Notes: generated by a model from the letters alone, not told the origin. Counted from the first letter of the stretch, positions 1 through 9,673 are shown. The stretch: DNA of 64,000 nt from Christiangramia sabulilitoris (GCF_007050985.1 NZ_VHSF01000002.1:620001-684000), one strand, 5' to 3'. Numbers and translations: made by a program.

Positions 1-22
1 CTAACCCCTAGACGAACGGACC
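1..22 (-). tRNA. tRNA-Glu, 5' end only (cut by window start)
   Basis: Read on the minus strand from base 22, the sequence begins GGTCCGT (7-base acceptor strand), TC, then GTCT AGGGGTTAG, the D-arm start. GTTCGTCTAGGGGTTAG is the usual start of bacterial tRNA-Glu; E. coli tRNA-Glu shares the TTCGTCTAG core. Anticodon, T-arm and 3' end lie outside the window, so the isotype is inferred from the D-arm alone. A well-formed promoter sits about 22 bases upstream. Confidence 0.72.
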
Positions 23-43
23 ATTTTGTTTCAAATGCGGATG

Positions 44-73
44 CAAAAATACAACTTTTTTGGAATGCCGCAA
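44..73 (-). promoter_or_regulatory. Promoter of the tRNA-Glu transcript
   Basis: On the minus strand, TTG (71-73) is followed by a 19-base spacer and TATTTTTG (44-51), an exact match to the Bacteroidota consensus TTG / TAnnTTTG. The predicted start falls a few bases downstream, just ahead of the mature tRNA 5' end at 22. It implies the tRNA has its own promoter rather than relying on read-through from proS. Confidence 0.7.
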
Positions 74-99
74 ATGTTCTCCAATTTTTTTTAAAATTT

Positions 100-1578
100 T
101 TAATAGGCCTTAGCAAAAAGCACTCTCCCATTTGATGGCTTACCCGTTAAAACACAAGCTCCTGCCTCTTCTTTCCTGTCAAAAGGAATACATCTGATAG
201 TTGCTTTTGTAAGATCCTTGATCTTATTTTCTGTTTCTGAAGTACCATCCCAATGTGCAGAAATAAATCCGCCTTTTTCCTTTAATACGCTTTTAAATTC
301 GTCAAAAGATTCAACTTCAGTAATATGTGAATCTCGGTAATCTTTTGCTTTTGTATAAAGACTATCCTGGATCTCGGTCATTAATGCCTTCACCTTCTCT
401 ACTACTTCTTCATTTTTCACAAATTCCTTGGTAAGCGTATCTCTTCTGGCAAGCTCCACCGTTCCTTTCTCAAGGTCTTTTGGTCCAATAGCCAATCTTA
501 CCGGAACTCCCTGCAATTCATACTGGGCAAATTTCCAGCCGGGTTTTTGGTTGTCGTTATCGTCAAATTTAACCGAGACTCCTACCGCCCTGAGATCCCT
601 TACAAGATCTTTGGCAACTTCAGATATCTGTTGAAACTGTTCTTCTCCTTTATATATGGGAACAATTACTACCTGTACCGGGGCAAGATTTGGAGGCAAA
701 ACCAATCCCTTATCATCACTATGGGTCATGATCAAAGCGCCCATTAATCTGGTAGAAACACCCCAGGAGGTAGCCCAGACATGTTCTAAGCCACCTTCTT
801 TAGTAGCAAATTTAACATCAAAGGCCTTGGCAAAATTCTGACCCAGGAAATGAGAAGTTCCTGCCTGTAATGCTTTACCATCCTGCATTAGCGCTTCAAT
901 ACAATATGTTTCTAAAGCACCTGCAAAACGCTCGCTTTTTGTTTTCGCACCCTTCACCACTGGAATAGCCATGAAATTTTCCGCGAATTCTGCATAAATA
1001 TTATTCATAAGCTCTGTTTCTTCAAGAGCTTCCTGTCTGGTAGTATGAGCTGTGTGCCCTTCCTGCCATAAAAATTCTGCAGTTCTTAAAAACAATCTCG
1101 TTCTCATCTCCCAGCGAACCACGTTTGCCCACTGATTGATTTTTATGGGTAGGTCCCTGTAAGACTGGATCCAGTTTTTGTAGGTATTCCATATAATAGC
1201 TTCAGAGGTTGGCCTTACCACCAGTTCCTCTTCAAGTTTTGCATCGGGATCTACCATTAATTTACCCGGCTTATCCGGATCGTTCTTTAAACGATAATGT
1301 GTGACGATAGCACACTCTTTCGCAAATCCTTCAGCATTTTTTTCTTCTGCTTCAAATAAACTTTTGGGAACAAATAGCGGGAAGTATGCATTTTGATGTC
1401 CTGTTTCTTTAAACATTCTATCCAGTTCAGCCTGCATTTTTTCCCAAATAGCATATCCGTAAGGTTTGATCACCATACACCCGCGAACTGCTGAGTTTTC
1501 AGCCAGATCGGCCTTCACCACCAATTCATTATACCATTTAGAATAGTCTTCGCTTCTCGTCGTTAGATTCTTCCCCAT
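100..1578 (-). CDS. proS: Proline--tRNA ligase (ProRS, archaeal/eukaryote-like short type)
   Basis: Class II aminoacyl-tRNA synthetase that charges tRNA-Pro in the cytoplasm. The 492-residue protein has the VRPTSE motif (about 121-126) and a motif 2 segment [18 protein letters not shown] (about 161-178). It lacks the large editing insertion of the E. coli type and ends in a C-terminal tyrosine (FAKAY), as in the type 3 enzymes. The open frame extends 30 codons upstream to 1668. I chose the ATG at 1578 ([13 protein letters not shown]) because it matches the family start and because a good promoter lies inside the upstream extension (1638-1665). The tRNA-Glu lies downstream on the same strand, and a lipoprotein gene is divergent on the other side. 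Confidence 0.96.
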   Translation of the reverse strand: MGKNLTTRSEDYSKWYNELVVKADLAENSAVRGCMVIKPYGYAIWEKMQAELDRMFKETGHQNAYFPLFVPKSLFEAEEKNAEGFAKECAIVTHYRLKNDPDKPGKLMVDPDAKLEEELVVRPTSEAIIWNTYKNWIQSYRDLPIKINQWANVVRWEMRTRLFLRTAEFLWQEGHTAHTTRQEALEETELMNNIYAEFAENFMAIPVVKGAKTKSERFAGALETYCIEALMQDGKALQAGTSHFLGQNFAKAFDVKFATKEGGLEHVWATSWGVSTRLMGALIMTHSDDKGLVLPPNLAPVQVVIVPIYKGEEQFQQISEVAKDLVRDLRAVGVSVKFDDNDNQKPGWKFAQYELQGVPVRLAIGPKDLEKGTVELARRDTLTKEFVKNEEVVEKVKALMTEIQDSLYTKAKDYRDSHITEVESFDEFKSVLKEKGGFISAHWDGTSETENKIKDLTKATIRCIPFDRKEEAGACVLTGKPSNGRVLFAKAY

Positions 1579-1637
1579 TTCTTTATATTTGGCATAAAAC
1601 TTGTATCTTTTTCGGTAGTTCGTACTAACCGTTCGGG

Positions 1638-1665
1638 CAAAACTAACCATTTTTGCAATGCCCAA
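1638..1665 (-). promoter_or_regulatory. Promoter of proS
   Basis: The minus strand shows TTG (1663-1665), a 17-base spacer and TAGTTTTG (1638-1645), which fits TTG-N17..23-TAnnTTTG. Transcription would start near 1632 and give a leader of about 50 bases before the ATG at 1578. The site lies inside the longer open frame that starts at 1668, which argues against that longer start. Confidence 0.6.
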
Positions 1666-1683
1666 CAATAAAAAGAATTACCA

Positions 1684-2775
1684 ATGAATCTTTACTACAC
1701 CTTACGAAATAAATTAAATCTACTGTTCGTTCCGGTGGTACTTTTCACTTTGGTCTCCTGTGGTTCATACCAGTATTCAGGTTATGAAGCAGATGGAATT
1801 TATGGTGAGTCAAGACCGGGAATTTGGGAGCAGCAAGATCCTCAGGAAAATGAGGTCAAGCCTAATGGAAATAATTCCTACTATAAAAATCTTTTTGCAC
1901 AGCAATCTCAAATGGTTGGACAGGCCCTGGAAAATGATATTTTCACAGATGTTGAAGATTACACTTCTAACGATGGATATGAAAATTATTCAGACCTGGG
2001 TGGAGATGTAGTATATGTAGGTGGAAATGCTCCCTGGGGAGAAGACCCAGATTCTTACTCGATAAATATCATAAATACCGGTTTCTGGGGTGGTGGATTT
2101 TATTCACCCTGGGGATTTGGAAACCCATGGGGATTCGGAAATCCATATTTTGGCAGATGGGGATTTGGCAATCCATATTTTGGTGGATGGTATGATCCAT
2201 TCTGGCCAGGTGGTTTTTGGGGAGGCTACGGGCCTTACGCCTATGGAGATCCATTCTGGAATTTCGGTTTTGGATTTGGCTTTGCTAATAGATTCGGTTT
2301 TGGATATGGCAGATATAATTACCCTTTCTTTTATCGTAATAACCATTACCATTATTATAACAATATTGCCTACAATAACGGAAGAAGAAACACTTCGTCT
2401 TATAGAAGTGACGAAGCAAGGAGAAGCTCATATGCCAGAAGCATAAGAAGTATTAGAAACTCAAGGTATGATACAGACCGTTCTTCAAGAACTTACAGGA
2501 ATGGTGATGATAACACCAGAAGGTATACCAGAACAGTGAGAAGAACAGATTCTGGCAGGTCGTACGACTCAGCAAACAGAAGCAGAAGCAATTCACCGGC
2601 TTATCGACGCTCTGGACAAAGCAGCAACAACAGGGCTTACAGAACATCTTCACCTACAAGAAGCTCTGGTAGTTCAGGCTCTGTGAGAAGTTCCAGCAGC
2701 TCCCGAAGCTCTGGCAGCTCCAGAAGTTCAGGTGGCGGAGGCAGATCATCCCGAGGAGGAGGTCGTGGTAACTAA
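1684..2775 (+). CDS. Gly/aromatic-rich lipoprotein with Ser/Arg-rich tail, function unknown
   Basis: A 363-residue protein with a lipoprotein signal peptide; the lipobox is LVSC with Cys26. Three zones follow: an acidic, Asn-rich stretch (about 27-125); a zone dominated by Gly, Trp, Phe, Tyr and Pro (about 132-225) with three WGFGNP units near 143-165; and a Ser/Arg/Gly-rich tail (about 235-363) that is almost pure SSGSSRS-like sequence. The composition predicts a largely disordered protein anchored in the outer membrane. I do not recognise a catalytic domain. It is divergent from proS and ends at its own hairpin terminator (2801-2827). The reading frame looks real: it has a clean signal peptide, and the repeats are conserved as protein while third codon positions vary. 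Function is unassigned. Confidence 0.85.
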   Translation: MNLYYTLRNKLNLLFVPVVLFTLVSCGSYQYSGYEADGIYGESRPGIWEQQDPQENEVKPNGNNSYYKNLFAQQSQMVGQALENDIFTDVEDYTSNDGYENYSDLGGDVVYVGGNAPWGEDPDSYSINIINTGFWGGGFYSPWGFGNPWGFGNPYFGRWGFGNPYFGGWYDPFWPGGFWGGYGPYAYGDPFWNFGFGFGFANRFGFGYGRYNYPFFYRNNHYHYYNNIAYNNGRRNTSSYRSDEARRSSYARSIRSIRNSRYDTDRSSRTYRNGDDNTRRYTRTVRRTDSGRSYDSANRSRSNSPAYRRSGQSSNNRAYRTSSPTRSSGSSGSVRSSSSSRSSGSSRSSGGGGRSSRGGGRGN

Positions 2776-2800
2776 TAATAATATTTAAGACCAATAAAGA

Positions 2801-2827
2801 CCTTGCGGAAATTCCGTGAGGTTTTTT
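2801..2827 (+). terminator. Rho-independent terminator after the Gly-rich lipoprotein gene
   Basis: The stem CCTTGCGGA / TCCGTGAGG (nine pairs, two of them G-U) has a 3-base loop and is followed by seven T on the plus strand. It ends 22 bases before the ATG of the FadL-like gene, so that gene needs its own promoter or read-through. Confidence 0.75.
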
Positions 2828-2848
2828 TATACCGAAAACAGAATCATT

Positions 2849-4339
2849 ATGAAAAAAGTTATAACCCTACTTATCGCAATAGTAAGTATTCCTGCCTTAA
2901 CGGCTCAGGACTTGAGAGATGCTTACCGTTATTCTAATAACGATCTTTCTGGTACAGCTAGATTTATGGGAATGAGCGGAGCCTTTGGAGCTTTGGGAGG
3001 AGATATTTCTGCAATATCCCTTAACCCGGCATCCTCTGCTGTTTTTCTTTCTAGCGGTGCTTCTATCACCCTTGGTTTTCGCGGATTAGACAACGACATT
3101 CGCTTTAATGACGGCAGAAGTTTGGTCGAGGAAAATAATGTAGACCTTAATAATGTAGGGGGAGTATTTGTATTTAAGGATACAGGAGACAGTGACTGGA
3201 GAAAGTTTTCACTTGGAATTAATTACACCACGAATTCGAATTATGAAGAAAATTATCGTGTGCGTGGAAATTCCAGTAATTCTATAGACCAGTATTTTCT
3301 GAATTTTGCCCAAGGTATACCCTTAGACCTTTTACAATTAAGGGATAACGAGAATATTTCTAACCTGTATTCCTTTCTCGGCGAAACTGAAGGTTTTGGG
3401 GCACAACAGGCATTTCTTGGATACCAGGGATTCGTTATTGACCCGGAGTTTGACGACCCCGATAATACAGAATATTTCTCCCTGATTGCACCGGGTAATT
3501 TTGACCAGCGTTATCGCTATGCGGCCACCGGCTTAAACGGGCAATTAACTTTTAATTTAGGGACACAGTATAAAGATTTTCTTTACCTGGGATTGAATCT
3601 GAATTCCCATTTTATAAATTATGAGAATTCAACAGAATTCATCGAGTTTAATAATAATACCGGAAGTGAAACTACAGAAGTTTATTTTGGAAATTCTCTA
3701 GTGACCAATGGAGACGGATTTTCTTTCCAATTAGGAGGTATTGCGAAAGTTAGCGATAATGTTAGATTAGGTTTAACCTATGATTCTCCTACCTGGTTCA
3801 ATTTAAGGGAAGAAGCTTCACAATTCCTGGAAACCAATAGTGCGCTGGATGAATTTGTTAGTGTTTCGCCACAGGTTATCAATGTTTATCCGGAATACCG
3901 CTTGAGGCTACCGGCAAAGTTTAATGGTAGTTTCGCTTATTTATTCGGAAAGCAGGGCCTTATTAGTTTTGATTATAGCTGGAAGGATTTTTCAAACCTA
4001 CAATTTAGCTCAGGCTTTAATGTGGAATATGCAGATTTAAATGACCTCGTCTCTAATGAAATGAAAGCTGCTTCTACCTATAGATTTGGTGGTGAATACA
4101 GAATCGCTAATTTTAGCTTAAGGGCCGGTTACAGGTTCGAGGAAGGACCTTTCCAGAATGATGATTCAGGTGATCTCACCGGTTACAGTGGTGGCCTGGG
4201 ATATACTTTTGGAAACCTAAATATAGATCTCGCCTATTCTTTTGCTAATTACGAAGATTCCAGCACAGGATTTATTAACCCAACGGTCATTGACCGCGAT
4301 CTGTCCCAGGTTGTTATGTCTCTAACCTTCGGATTATAG
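2849..4339 (+). CDS. OmpP1/FadL-like outer-membrane transport protein
   Basis: A 496-residue protein with a signal peptide (MKKVITLLIAIVSIPALTAQ). The mature start contains ARFMGMSGAFGALGGDISAISLNPAS, split here as ARFMGMSGAFGALGG and DISAISLNPAS. This GAxGALGGD...NPA pattern is the N-terminal hatch signature of FadL/OmpP1 hydrophobic-compound channels and their Bacteroidota relatives. The rest alternates short amphipathic strands and loops and ends in a membrane-strand-like VVMSLTFGL. Substrate is unknown. The start at 2849 is preferred over an upstream GTG at 2816 because the signal peptide begins there and the upstream part overlaps the preceding terminator. A strong hairpin follows at 4351. 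Confidence 0.85.
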   Translation: MKKVITLLIAIVSIPALTAQDLRDAYRYSNNDLSGTARFMGMSGAFGALGGDISAISLNPASSAVFLSSGASITLGFRGLDNDIRFNDGRSLVEENNVDLNNVGGVFVFKDTGDSDWRKFSLGINYTTNSNYEENYRVRGNSSNSIDQYFLNFAQGIPLDLLQLRDNENISNLYSFLGETEGFGAQQAFLGYQGFVIDPEFDDPDNTEYFSLIAPGNFDQRYRYAATGLNGQLTFNLGTQYKDFLYLGLNLNSHFINYENSTEFIEFNNNTGSETTEVYFGNSLVTNGDGFSFQLGGIAKVSDNVRLGLTYDSPTWFNLREEASQFLETNSALDEFVSVSPQVINVYPEYRLRLPAKFNGSFAYLFGKQGLISFDYSWKDFSNLQFSSGFNVEYADLNDLVSNEMKAASTYRFGGEYRIANFSLRAGYRFEEGPFQNDDSGDLTGYSGGLGYTFGNLNIDLAYSFANYEDSSTGFINPTVIDRDLSQVVMSLTFGL

Positions 4340-4350
4340 AAAAAATATTT

Positions 4351-4378
4351 AAGCGCCATCCCTGGCGCTTTTTTTTAT
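4351..4378 (+). terminator. Terminator after the FadL-like gene
   Basis: The stem AAGCGCC / GGCGCTT with loop ATCCCT is followed by a run of T on the plus strand. The convergent gene on the minus strand stops inside the T-run (4375-4377), so the hairpin separates the two transcription units. On the minus strand there is no comparable T-run. Confidence 0.85.
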
Positions 4379-6216
4379 CTAACCAATGAGAAATTAGACA
4401 TATATTCCCGGTAGATCCCGGTTTTCTCGTCTATGAATTCCACCCGGAACCAGTAATCATCTGCCGGCAGATCTGAACCATTAAAGGTTCCATCCCAACC
4501 CCGGCTGGAAGGATTAAGCTTTACGATCAGTTTACCGTAACGATCAAAAACGTATAGATTTTGAATACTGATATTACTGTCTGTAATTAAATTCCAGTTA
4601 TCATTGAAACCGTCTGCATTAGGCGTGAAAAACCTAGGATAACCTACCAGAAAAAAACTCTCACTCGTGGTCATACCACAACCATTTACTTCCCTGGCAC
4701 TAACCGTATGACTCCCAGGCGGAACATTCCTGAAGTTATTATCTGCTTGCCAGCTGCCGTTGTCCAGCCGATATTCGAATGCTGCATTTTCCTCCCCGAT
4801 AGCCCCTTCAGGCTTTACCAAAACTGAATACCCATCCCCGAAATCTGAACCAGATACTTCAAATAGTACTTCTTCAGGTCTTGAAACCGCTACTGGATTG
4901 GTAATAAATTCTAATTCACAACCCGAGGCTGGATGACTAATAACCACACTTATTTCTGAGGCTTCAGGCAATTGATCAAAACTTATAATTGCTTCTGTAC
5001 CTACCGTAACCTCACCGTCCTTCCATTCATAGAAATAACCATCTCCAAGATCATCCCCTAAACTTACTGAACCAATCAAGTTCATATCCAGGTCAACACA
5101 AAAAATGGTAGTTTCCTCTAATTCAAAATCAGGAAAATCGAAGACACTCAGTTCAAAATCTTCCGCAGGAGACTTGCAGCCACTTTCCCGGTTAATAACT
5201 TCAGCATAGATAATAGCGCCTTCCTGAAATGGATAGTTAAAAGGCTGGTCTATATTAACTCCTTCTGCCAGATCATCTTCGCCCGCATAATATAAAACTT
5301 CATAATCTGAAGAATTACCGTTATTGGGAGCAATAAGTTCTTCAAACTTTTCGGTTAGATCAACGATTTCTGCCTCTACACTACATACCGAAAGGTTTGA
5401 GACCTCCCCTACCAATGGGCTTTGATAAAAGGTGACATTTACATCATCTTCTTCGGTTTTATTTTCAACTTCATCGGTTACAATCAATTTATAATTACCC
5501 GAAACGGTAACAGTTAAAGTAGGCCCTCGCTCACCGGGAATGAGATCATATGCTGAAGTATTTTCATTAAAAACAAACCATTCATATTTACTCGCTTCAG
5601 CAGTGCTACCATCAATAACATACTGGGATTCATCGCAAACTGCTATATTATCACCGAGATCGAGGTCCAGAATAGAACAATCTGTAGAGCCGCCACTATT
5701 ATTTACCTGTTCCAGGCTAATAAAACCGGGAATTTGTTCAAAATTAGTGATGACCACCACATAAATCTCATTGGCCAGAGCACCGGGAATGGTCATAGAT
5801 TCAATGGCATCGGGGAGGTAGCTGCAATCGACGATCTTTTCAAAAGAAAGGGAAGTTCCATCACAAAATTCGTCTCCTCTTGCAAAAGGTCCCCAAACCA
5901 CAAAATCCACATCTAATGGTGCACCGGTATTATTGGAATTCTCGTATTGTGAGATCCGGAAATTAAGATTCCCGGAATCTTCTACCTGTAAAAAAAACCA
6001 GGCAGGATAGGGTTGTTCCTCCAGGCATCCATAATTTGGGCCCGGCTCGCCTCTTATTTGAGTACTGTTAGTAAAATTTGAATTAGGAAATGTAAGGCGT
6101 TCGTCGCCGGCACAAAATGGCTCTATGTCTGAACATAGTGCTCCTTGCGCAAAGGAAGAATTTACTGCAAGCATTCCAAAAATTGAAATGAGCATTAATT
6201 TTATGATCATTCTCAT
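4375..6216 (-). CDS. Secreted protein with gliding-motility-associated C-terminal domain (T9SS type B sorting signal)
   Basis: A 613-residue protein with a signal peptide (hydrophobic to about residue 24, ending NSSFAQ). An N-terminal domain (about 25-180, with paired Cys and PAWFFLQVEDSGNLNFRIS) is followed by two or three Ig/PKD-like beta segments containing GDNIAVCDES and related strings. The C-terminal domain from about residue 520 has the CHU_C features: FFTPNADGFNDNWNL, VFDRYGKLIVKL and a WDGTFNGSDLPADDYWF core. This domain directs export through the type IX system and attachment at the cell surface. No catalytic domain is visible; an adhesin or surface role is inference. The ATG at 6216 is chosen over a GTG at 6228. 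It is divergent from folE. Confidence 0.88.
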   Translation of the reverse strand: MRMIIKLMLISIFGMLAVNSSFAQGALCSDIEPFCAGDERLTFPNSNFTNSTQIRGEPGPNYGCLEEQPYPAWFFLQVEDSGNLNFRISQYENSNNTGAPLDVDFVVWGPFARGDEFCDGTSLSFEKIVDCSYLPDAIESMTIPGALANEIYVVVITNFEQIPGFISLEQVNNSGGSTDCSILDLDLGDNIAVCDESQYVIDGSTAEASKYEWFVFNENTSAYDLIPGERGPTLTVTVSGNYKLIVTDEVENKTEEDDVNVTFYQSPLVGEVSNLSVCSVEAEIVDLTEKFEELIAPNNGNSSDYEVLYYAGEDDLAEGVNIDQPFNYPFQEGAIIYAEVINRESGCKSPAEDFELSVFDFPDFELEETTIFCVDLDMNLIGSVSLGDDLGDGYFYEWKDGEVTVGTEAIISFDQLPEASEISVVISHPASGCELEFITNPVAVSRPEEVLFEVSGSDFGDGYSVLVKPEGAIGEENAAFEYRLDNGSWQADNNFRNVPPGSHTVSAREVNGCGMTTSESFFLVGYPRFFTPNADGFNDNWNLITDSNISIQNLYVFDRYGKLIVKLNPSSRGWDGTFNGSDLPADDYWFRVEFIDEKTGIYREYMSNFSLVR

Positions 6217-6315
6217 ACCAGCCTTCACCTTAACCTATGCAAAATATAAAATTTAAAGCAGACCTCCACTTCAGTCTATTTGATTTTTGAATACTGTGAA
6301 AACCTTATAAATATG

Positions 6316-6323
6316 TATCTTTG
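6316..6323 (+). promoter_or_regulatory. -7 element of the folE promoter
   Basis: TATCTTTG is an exact TAnnTTTG match 41 bases before the folE ATG. The nearest upstream TTG (6287-6289) is 26 bases away, longer than usual, so the -33 part is uncertain. Its position supports the ATG at 6365 as the start. Confidence 0.5.
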
Positions 6324-6364
6324 CAAGCCAATACGGTTTTAACCGACTATTATTGCAAAAAAGC

Positions 6365-7042
6365 ATGAAAATAGACAAAATATTGAACGAAATTGAAGAG
6401 ATGGGCGATGCCCATGCCGGTAGCAGTGCTAATACTCCATTACGAGAAAATGCTTTCGAGAAAACAGACCAGGAAAAGATCGATCTTATCAAAGAAGACG
6501 TAAAAAGTATTTTAGATACTTTAGGTCTGGATCTTACTGATGATAGTTTGAAAGGCACTCCATTAAGAGTAGCAAAAATGTTCGTAAATGAAGTTTTCGC
6601 CGGTCTTCATCCAAAAAGAAAACCCAAGGCCTCAACCTTTGAAAACAAATACAAATATGGTGAAATGCTTGTAGAGAAGAATATCACCGTATATTCTACC
6701 TGCGAACATCACCTGCTCCCAATAGTTGGAAAAGCTCATGTAGCCTATATATCCAACGGTACGGTAGTTGGTCTTTCTAAAATGAACCGCATTGTGGATT
6801 ACTTCGCAAAAAGGCCACAGGTACAGGAAAGAATGACCATGCAAATTGTTCATGAATTACAAAATGTCCTTGGAACTCCAGATGTTGCCTGTGTTGTAGA
6901 TGCAAAACATCTATGCGTAAATAGCAGAGGGATTCGTGATATTGAAAGCAGTACCGTAACCAGCGAATTTGGAGGAGCATTTAAAAAGAAAGAAGTTCGC
7001 AGAGAATTTCTGGATTATATTAAATTAGACACTTCGTTCTAA
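6365..7042 (+). CDS. folE: GTP cyclohydrolase I
   Basis: Converts GTP to 7,8-dihydroneopterin triphosphate, the first step of folate synthesis and, through QueD, of queuosine precursors; queE is in the same window at 21008. The protein is 225 residues. The zinc ligands are visible in CEHHLLP and in VDAKHLCVNSRGI, and the family string GTPLRVAKMFVNEVF is present. The start is the ATG at 6365 (MKIDKILNEIEEMGD); a TTG four codons upstream is in frame but unnecessary. It begins a plus-strand run folE-cysS-yidD-lgt-DUF192 with short gaps. Confidence 0.97.
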   Translation: MKIDKILNEIEEMGDAHAGSSANTPLRENAFEKTDQEKIDLIKEDVKSILDTLGLDLTDDSLKGTPLRVAKMFVNEVFAGLHPKRKPKASTFENKYKYGEMLVEKNITVYSTCEHHLLPIVGKAHVAYISNGTVVGLSKMNRIVDYFAKRPQVQERMTMQIVHELQNVLGTPDVACVVDAKHLCVNSRGIRDIESSTVTSEFGGAFKKKEVRREFLDYIKLDTSF

Positions 7043-7063
7043 TAAATCAAAACATCATTTTAC

Positions 7064-8548
7064 ATGGCGCTTTACCAGGAACAAAGCCTGAAATTTTATA
7101 ATTCCATGAGCGGTGAAAAGGAAATTTTCACCCCGATCAATGAAGGAAATGTGGGAATGTATGTCTGTGGGCCTACCGTTTACAGTAATGTACATTTGGG
7201 CAATTGCCGTACTTTTATTTCTTTTGATCTGGTATTCAGATATCTGAAACACCTGGGTTATAAAGTACGCTATGTAAGAAATATAACCGATGCTGGTCAC
7301 CTGGAAAATGACGCCGATAGCGGTGAAGATCGTATTTCCAAAAAAGCCAGGCTGGAGCAGATCGAACCTATGGAAGTTGTGCAGAAGTATACTGTAGATT
7401 TTCATAATATCCTGCAGAAATTCAACAATTTACCTCCAAGTATTGAGCCCACGGCAACCGGGCATATCGTAGAACAGATCGAGATCATTAAAACCATATT
7501 AGAAAAAGGCTATGCCTATGAAGCTAATGGATCTGTTTATTTTGATGTTCTGAAATTTAACGAGGATCACTCCTATGGTAAATTAAGTGGAAGAGCTATA
7601 GAAGACATGATCGCTAATACCAGGGAACTGGCTGCGCAAAGTGACAAACGAAATCCTCAGGATTTTGCTCTCTGGAAGAAAGCTGAACCACAACATATCA
7701 TGAGATGGCCTTCACCATGGAGCGATGGATTCCCTGGATGGCATTTGGAGTGTACGGTAATGAGTACCAAATATCTGGGAGAAGAGTTTGATATCCATGG
7801 CGGCGGGATGGACCTAAAGTTTCCCCACCATGAATGTGAAATTGCCCAGGGCGAGGCTGCAACCGGTAAATCACCGGTCAATTACTGGCTGCATGCAAAT
7901 ATGCTTACCCTTAATGGCAAGAAAATGGCCAAGAGTACGGGTAATTTCATTTTACCTGAACAGATCTTTACCGGGGAAAATGATATTCTAACCAAAGCCT
8001 TTTCACCAAACGTAGTTCGATTTTTCATACTACAGGCACATTACAGAAGTATCCTTGATTTTTCCAGTGACGCTTTGCTAGGTAGCGAAAAAGGCTTTAA
8101 CAGGCTAATGGAAGCATATTATTCCATCGATGAATTGCCGATTTCAGATAAATCTACCTTTGATCTTGCTTCCTGGAAACAGTCTTGCTATGATGCAATG
8201 AACGATGATTTTAACAGCCCTATCGTCATTGCAAAATTGTTTGATGCTGTTAAGATAATTAATAGCATTAAGGAAGGCACCGTTAAAATTAGCAAGCAGC
8301 ATAGTACTGAGTTGAAAGCAACAATGAATGCTTTTATGTTCGATATTCTTGGTTTAACAGACAGTGTTTCAGAAAATGAGAATGGCGAAGAAAAACTTAC
8401 CGGTACTATTGAATTATTGATCAGGTTGAGGGCAGAAGCGAGAAATAATAAGAATTTTGCCTTAAGCGACCAGATCAGGGATCAGTTGCAGGAAATTGGC
8501 ATTCAACTTAAGGATGGCAAGGAAGGTACTTCTTTTTCAATAAAATAA
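7064..8548 (+). CDS. cysS: Cysteine--tRNA ligase
   Basis: Class I synthetase that charges tRNA-Cys. In 494 residues the HIGH-type motif is HLGN within [11 protein letters not shown], and the KMSKS loop is KMAKSTGNF. The zinc site is formed by Cys in MYVCGP, Cys in HLECTVMS, and His/Glu in HHECE. The C-terminal region ([18 protein letters not shown]) matches the helical anticodon-side domain. It follows folE by 21 bases and is followed by yidD after 8 bases, so co-transcription is likely. Confidence 0.97.
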   Translation: MALYQEQSLKFYNSMSGEKEIFTPINEGNVGMYVCGPTVYSNVHLGNCRTFISFDLVFRYLKHLGYKVRYVRNITDAGHLENDADSGEDRISKKARLEQIEPMEVVQKYTVDFHNILQKFNNLPPSIEPTATGHIVEQIEIIKTILEKGYAYEANGSVYFDVLKFNEDHSYGKLSGRAIEDMIANTRELAAQSDKRNPQDFALWKKAEPQHIMRWPSPWSDGFPGWHLECTVMSTKYLGEEFDIHGGGMDLKFPHHECEIAQGEAATGKSPVNYWLHANMLTLNGKKMAKSTGNFILPEQIFTGENDILTKAFSPNVVRFFILQAHYRSILDFSSDALLGSEKGFNRLMEAYYSIDELPISDKSTFDLASWKQSCYDAMNDDFNSPIVIAKLFDAVKIINSIKEGTVKISKQHSTELKATMNAFMFDILGLTDSVSENENGEEKLTGTIELLIRLRAEARNNKNFALSDQIRDQLQEIGIQLKDGKEGTSFSIK

Positions 8549-8556
8549 ATTGTTTT

Positions 8557-8805
8557 ATGCTGGACCGATGGTTGAGTAAAATATTGACCTCTGTAGTTCA
8601 GTTTTACAAAAAATATATTTCTCCATTAACCCCGGCATCCTGTCGTTACCAGCCTACATGTTCCAGTTATATGCTGGAGGCCATAAAAATTCATGGAGGT
8701 TTCAAGGGATTCTGGCTTGGGTTAAAACGAATCTTAAAATGCCATCCGTGGGGAGGATCCGGCTATGATCCCGTTCCCCGAAAATCCAATACTAAAAACA
8801 GCTAA
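8557..8805 (+). CDS. yidD: Membrane protein insertion efficiency factor YidD
   Basis: An 82-residue protein with the invariant pattern [15 protein letters not shown], and later [19 protein letters not shown], which define the YidD family (DUF37). It is thought to help YidC-dependent insertion of inner-membrane proteins. The N-terminal part is amphipathic and binds the membrane surface. In many bacteria it sits next to yidC or rnpA; here it is between cysS and lgt. Confidence 0.95.
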   Translation: MLDRWLSKILTSVVQFYKKYISPLTPASCRYQPTCSSYMLEAIKIHGGFKGFWLGLKRILKCHPWGGSGYDPVPRKSNTKNS

Positions 8806-8821
8806 AGAAGGTGCAAATATG

Positions 8822-8829
8822 TATATTTA
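8822..8829 (+). promoter_or_regulatory. Possible -7 element of the lgt promoter
   Basis: TATATTTA differs from TAnnTTTG only at the last base and lies 22 bases before the lgt ATG, in the 46-base gap after yidD. No clear TTG lies at the right distance. It may give lgt a secondary start. Confidence 0.3.
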
Positions 8830-8851
8830 CGCCTGATCAAAAAAAATAAAT

Positions 8852-9673
8852 ATGTTGCTTAATGCCATTCACTGGAATCCTTCGGAAGGTCTGAATCTTG
8901 GATTCTTTACTCTTCACTATTACAGCCTAATGTTCCTTATTGCTTTTACCCTTGGCTGGTATATCATGAAAAGTATTTATACCCGTGAAGGTATTGCTAT
9001 AGAAAAGCTGGATTCTCTATTTATATATACCGTGCTAGCCACGTTAATTGGTGCACGACTGGGACATGTGATCTTTTATGACTGGGAATATTTTCAGAAT
9101 CATCTTTTGGAGATCTTCCTTCCGGTCAAATTTGAACCCGAGTTTGAATTTACAGGTTTCAGAGGACTGGCCAGTCACGGTGCTGCCATTGGGATCATAA
9201 TTGCCATGTACCTTTACGCAAAGAGGGTGCTTGAAAAGCCTGTTCTCTGGATCCTGGACAGGATAGTTATTCCGGTTGCCAGTGGAGCAATCTTTGTAAG
9301 GATAGGAAATTTTATAAATTCAGAGATCATAGGCAAACCCACTAATTCAGATTATGGGGTGATTTTTGAAAAATTAGGTGAAGATTTCCCACGACACCCG
9401 GCACAGTTATACGAATCTGCCTGCTACCTGGGTATCTTTCTAATTCTTTGGTTCCTTTACTGGAAAACTGAGAAGCGCTTTAAGACCGGATATCTTTTTG
9501 GGCTGTTTCTAGTTTTATTATGGACAGTGCGATTTTTTATAGAGTTCATGAAAGAGCCCCAGGTAGGTGAACGTGCGAACTGGTTATTTAATACCGGGCA
9601 ATGGTTAAGTATACCTTTCGTGATCGCTGGACTATACTTTATGTATAAGCCCACAAAGCAAAAAACGGTATGA
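8852..9673 (+). CDS. lgt: Prolipoprotein diacylglyceryl transferase
   Basis: Transfers a diacylglyceryl group from phosphatidylglycerol to the lipobox Cys of prolipoproteins in the inner membrane. In 273 residues there are about seven membrane segments and the Lgt signature VRIGNFINSEIIGKPT. Further conserved parts are the GARLGHVIFYDW loop and HPAQLYES. It overlaps the downstream DUF192 lipoprotein gene by four bases (ATGA), so the two are translationally coupled. The window encodes several likely substrates (lipoproteins at 1684, 9670, 21879, 25871 and GldB). Confidence 0.97.
   Translation: MLLNAIHWNPSEGLNLGFFTLHYYSLMFLIAFTLGWYIMKSIYTREGIAIEKLDSLFIYTVLATLIGARLGHVIFYDWEYFQNHLLEIFLPVKFEPEFEFTGFRGLASHGAAIGIIIAMYLYAKRVLEKPVLWILDRIVIPVASGAIFVRIGNFINSEIIGKPTNSDYGVIFEKLGEDFPRHPAQLYESACYLGIFLILWFLYWKTEKRFKTGYLFGLFLVLLWTVRFFIEFMKEPQVGERANWLFNTGQWLSIPFVIAGLYFMYKPTKQKTV

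Noticed and set aside
1584-1591. Exact TATATTTG on the plus strand, possible promoter for the Gly-rich lipoprotein
   Set aside because: No TTG lies at 17-23 bases upstream and the leader would be about 90 bases; kept only as a weak possibility.
2090-2446. 118-codon open frame on the plus strand inside the Gly-rich lipoprotein gene, and overlapping minus-strand frames
   Set aside because: They arise from the skewed repeat composition of the lipoprotein gene. None has a signal, domain or plausible start context, while the main frame has a clean lipoprotein signal.
6229-6364. Tetrahydrofolate-type riboswitch upstream of folE
   Set aside because: The leader after the -7 box is only about 35 bases, with no room for the conserved structure.
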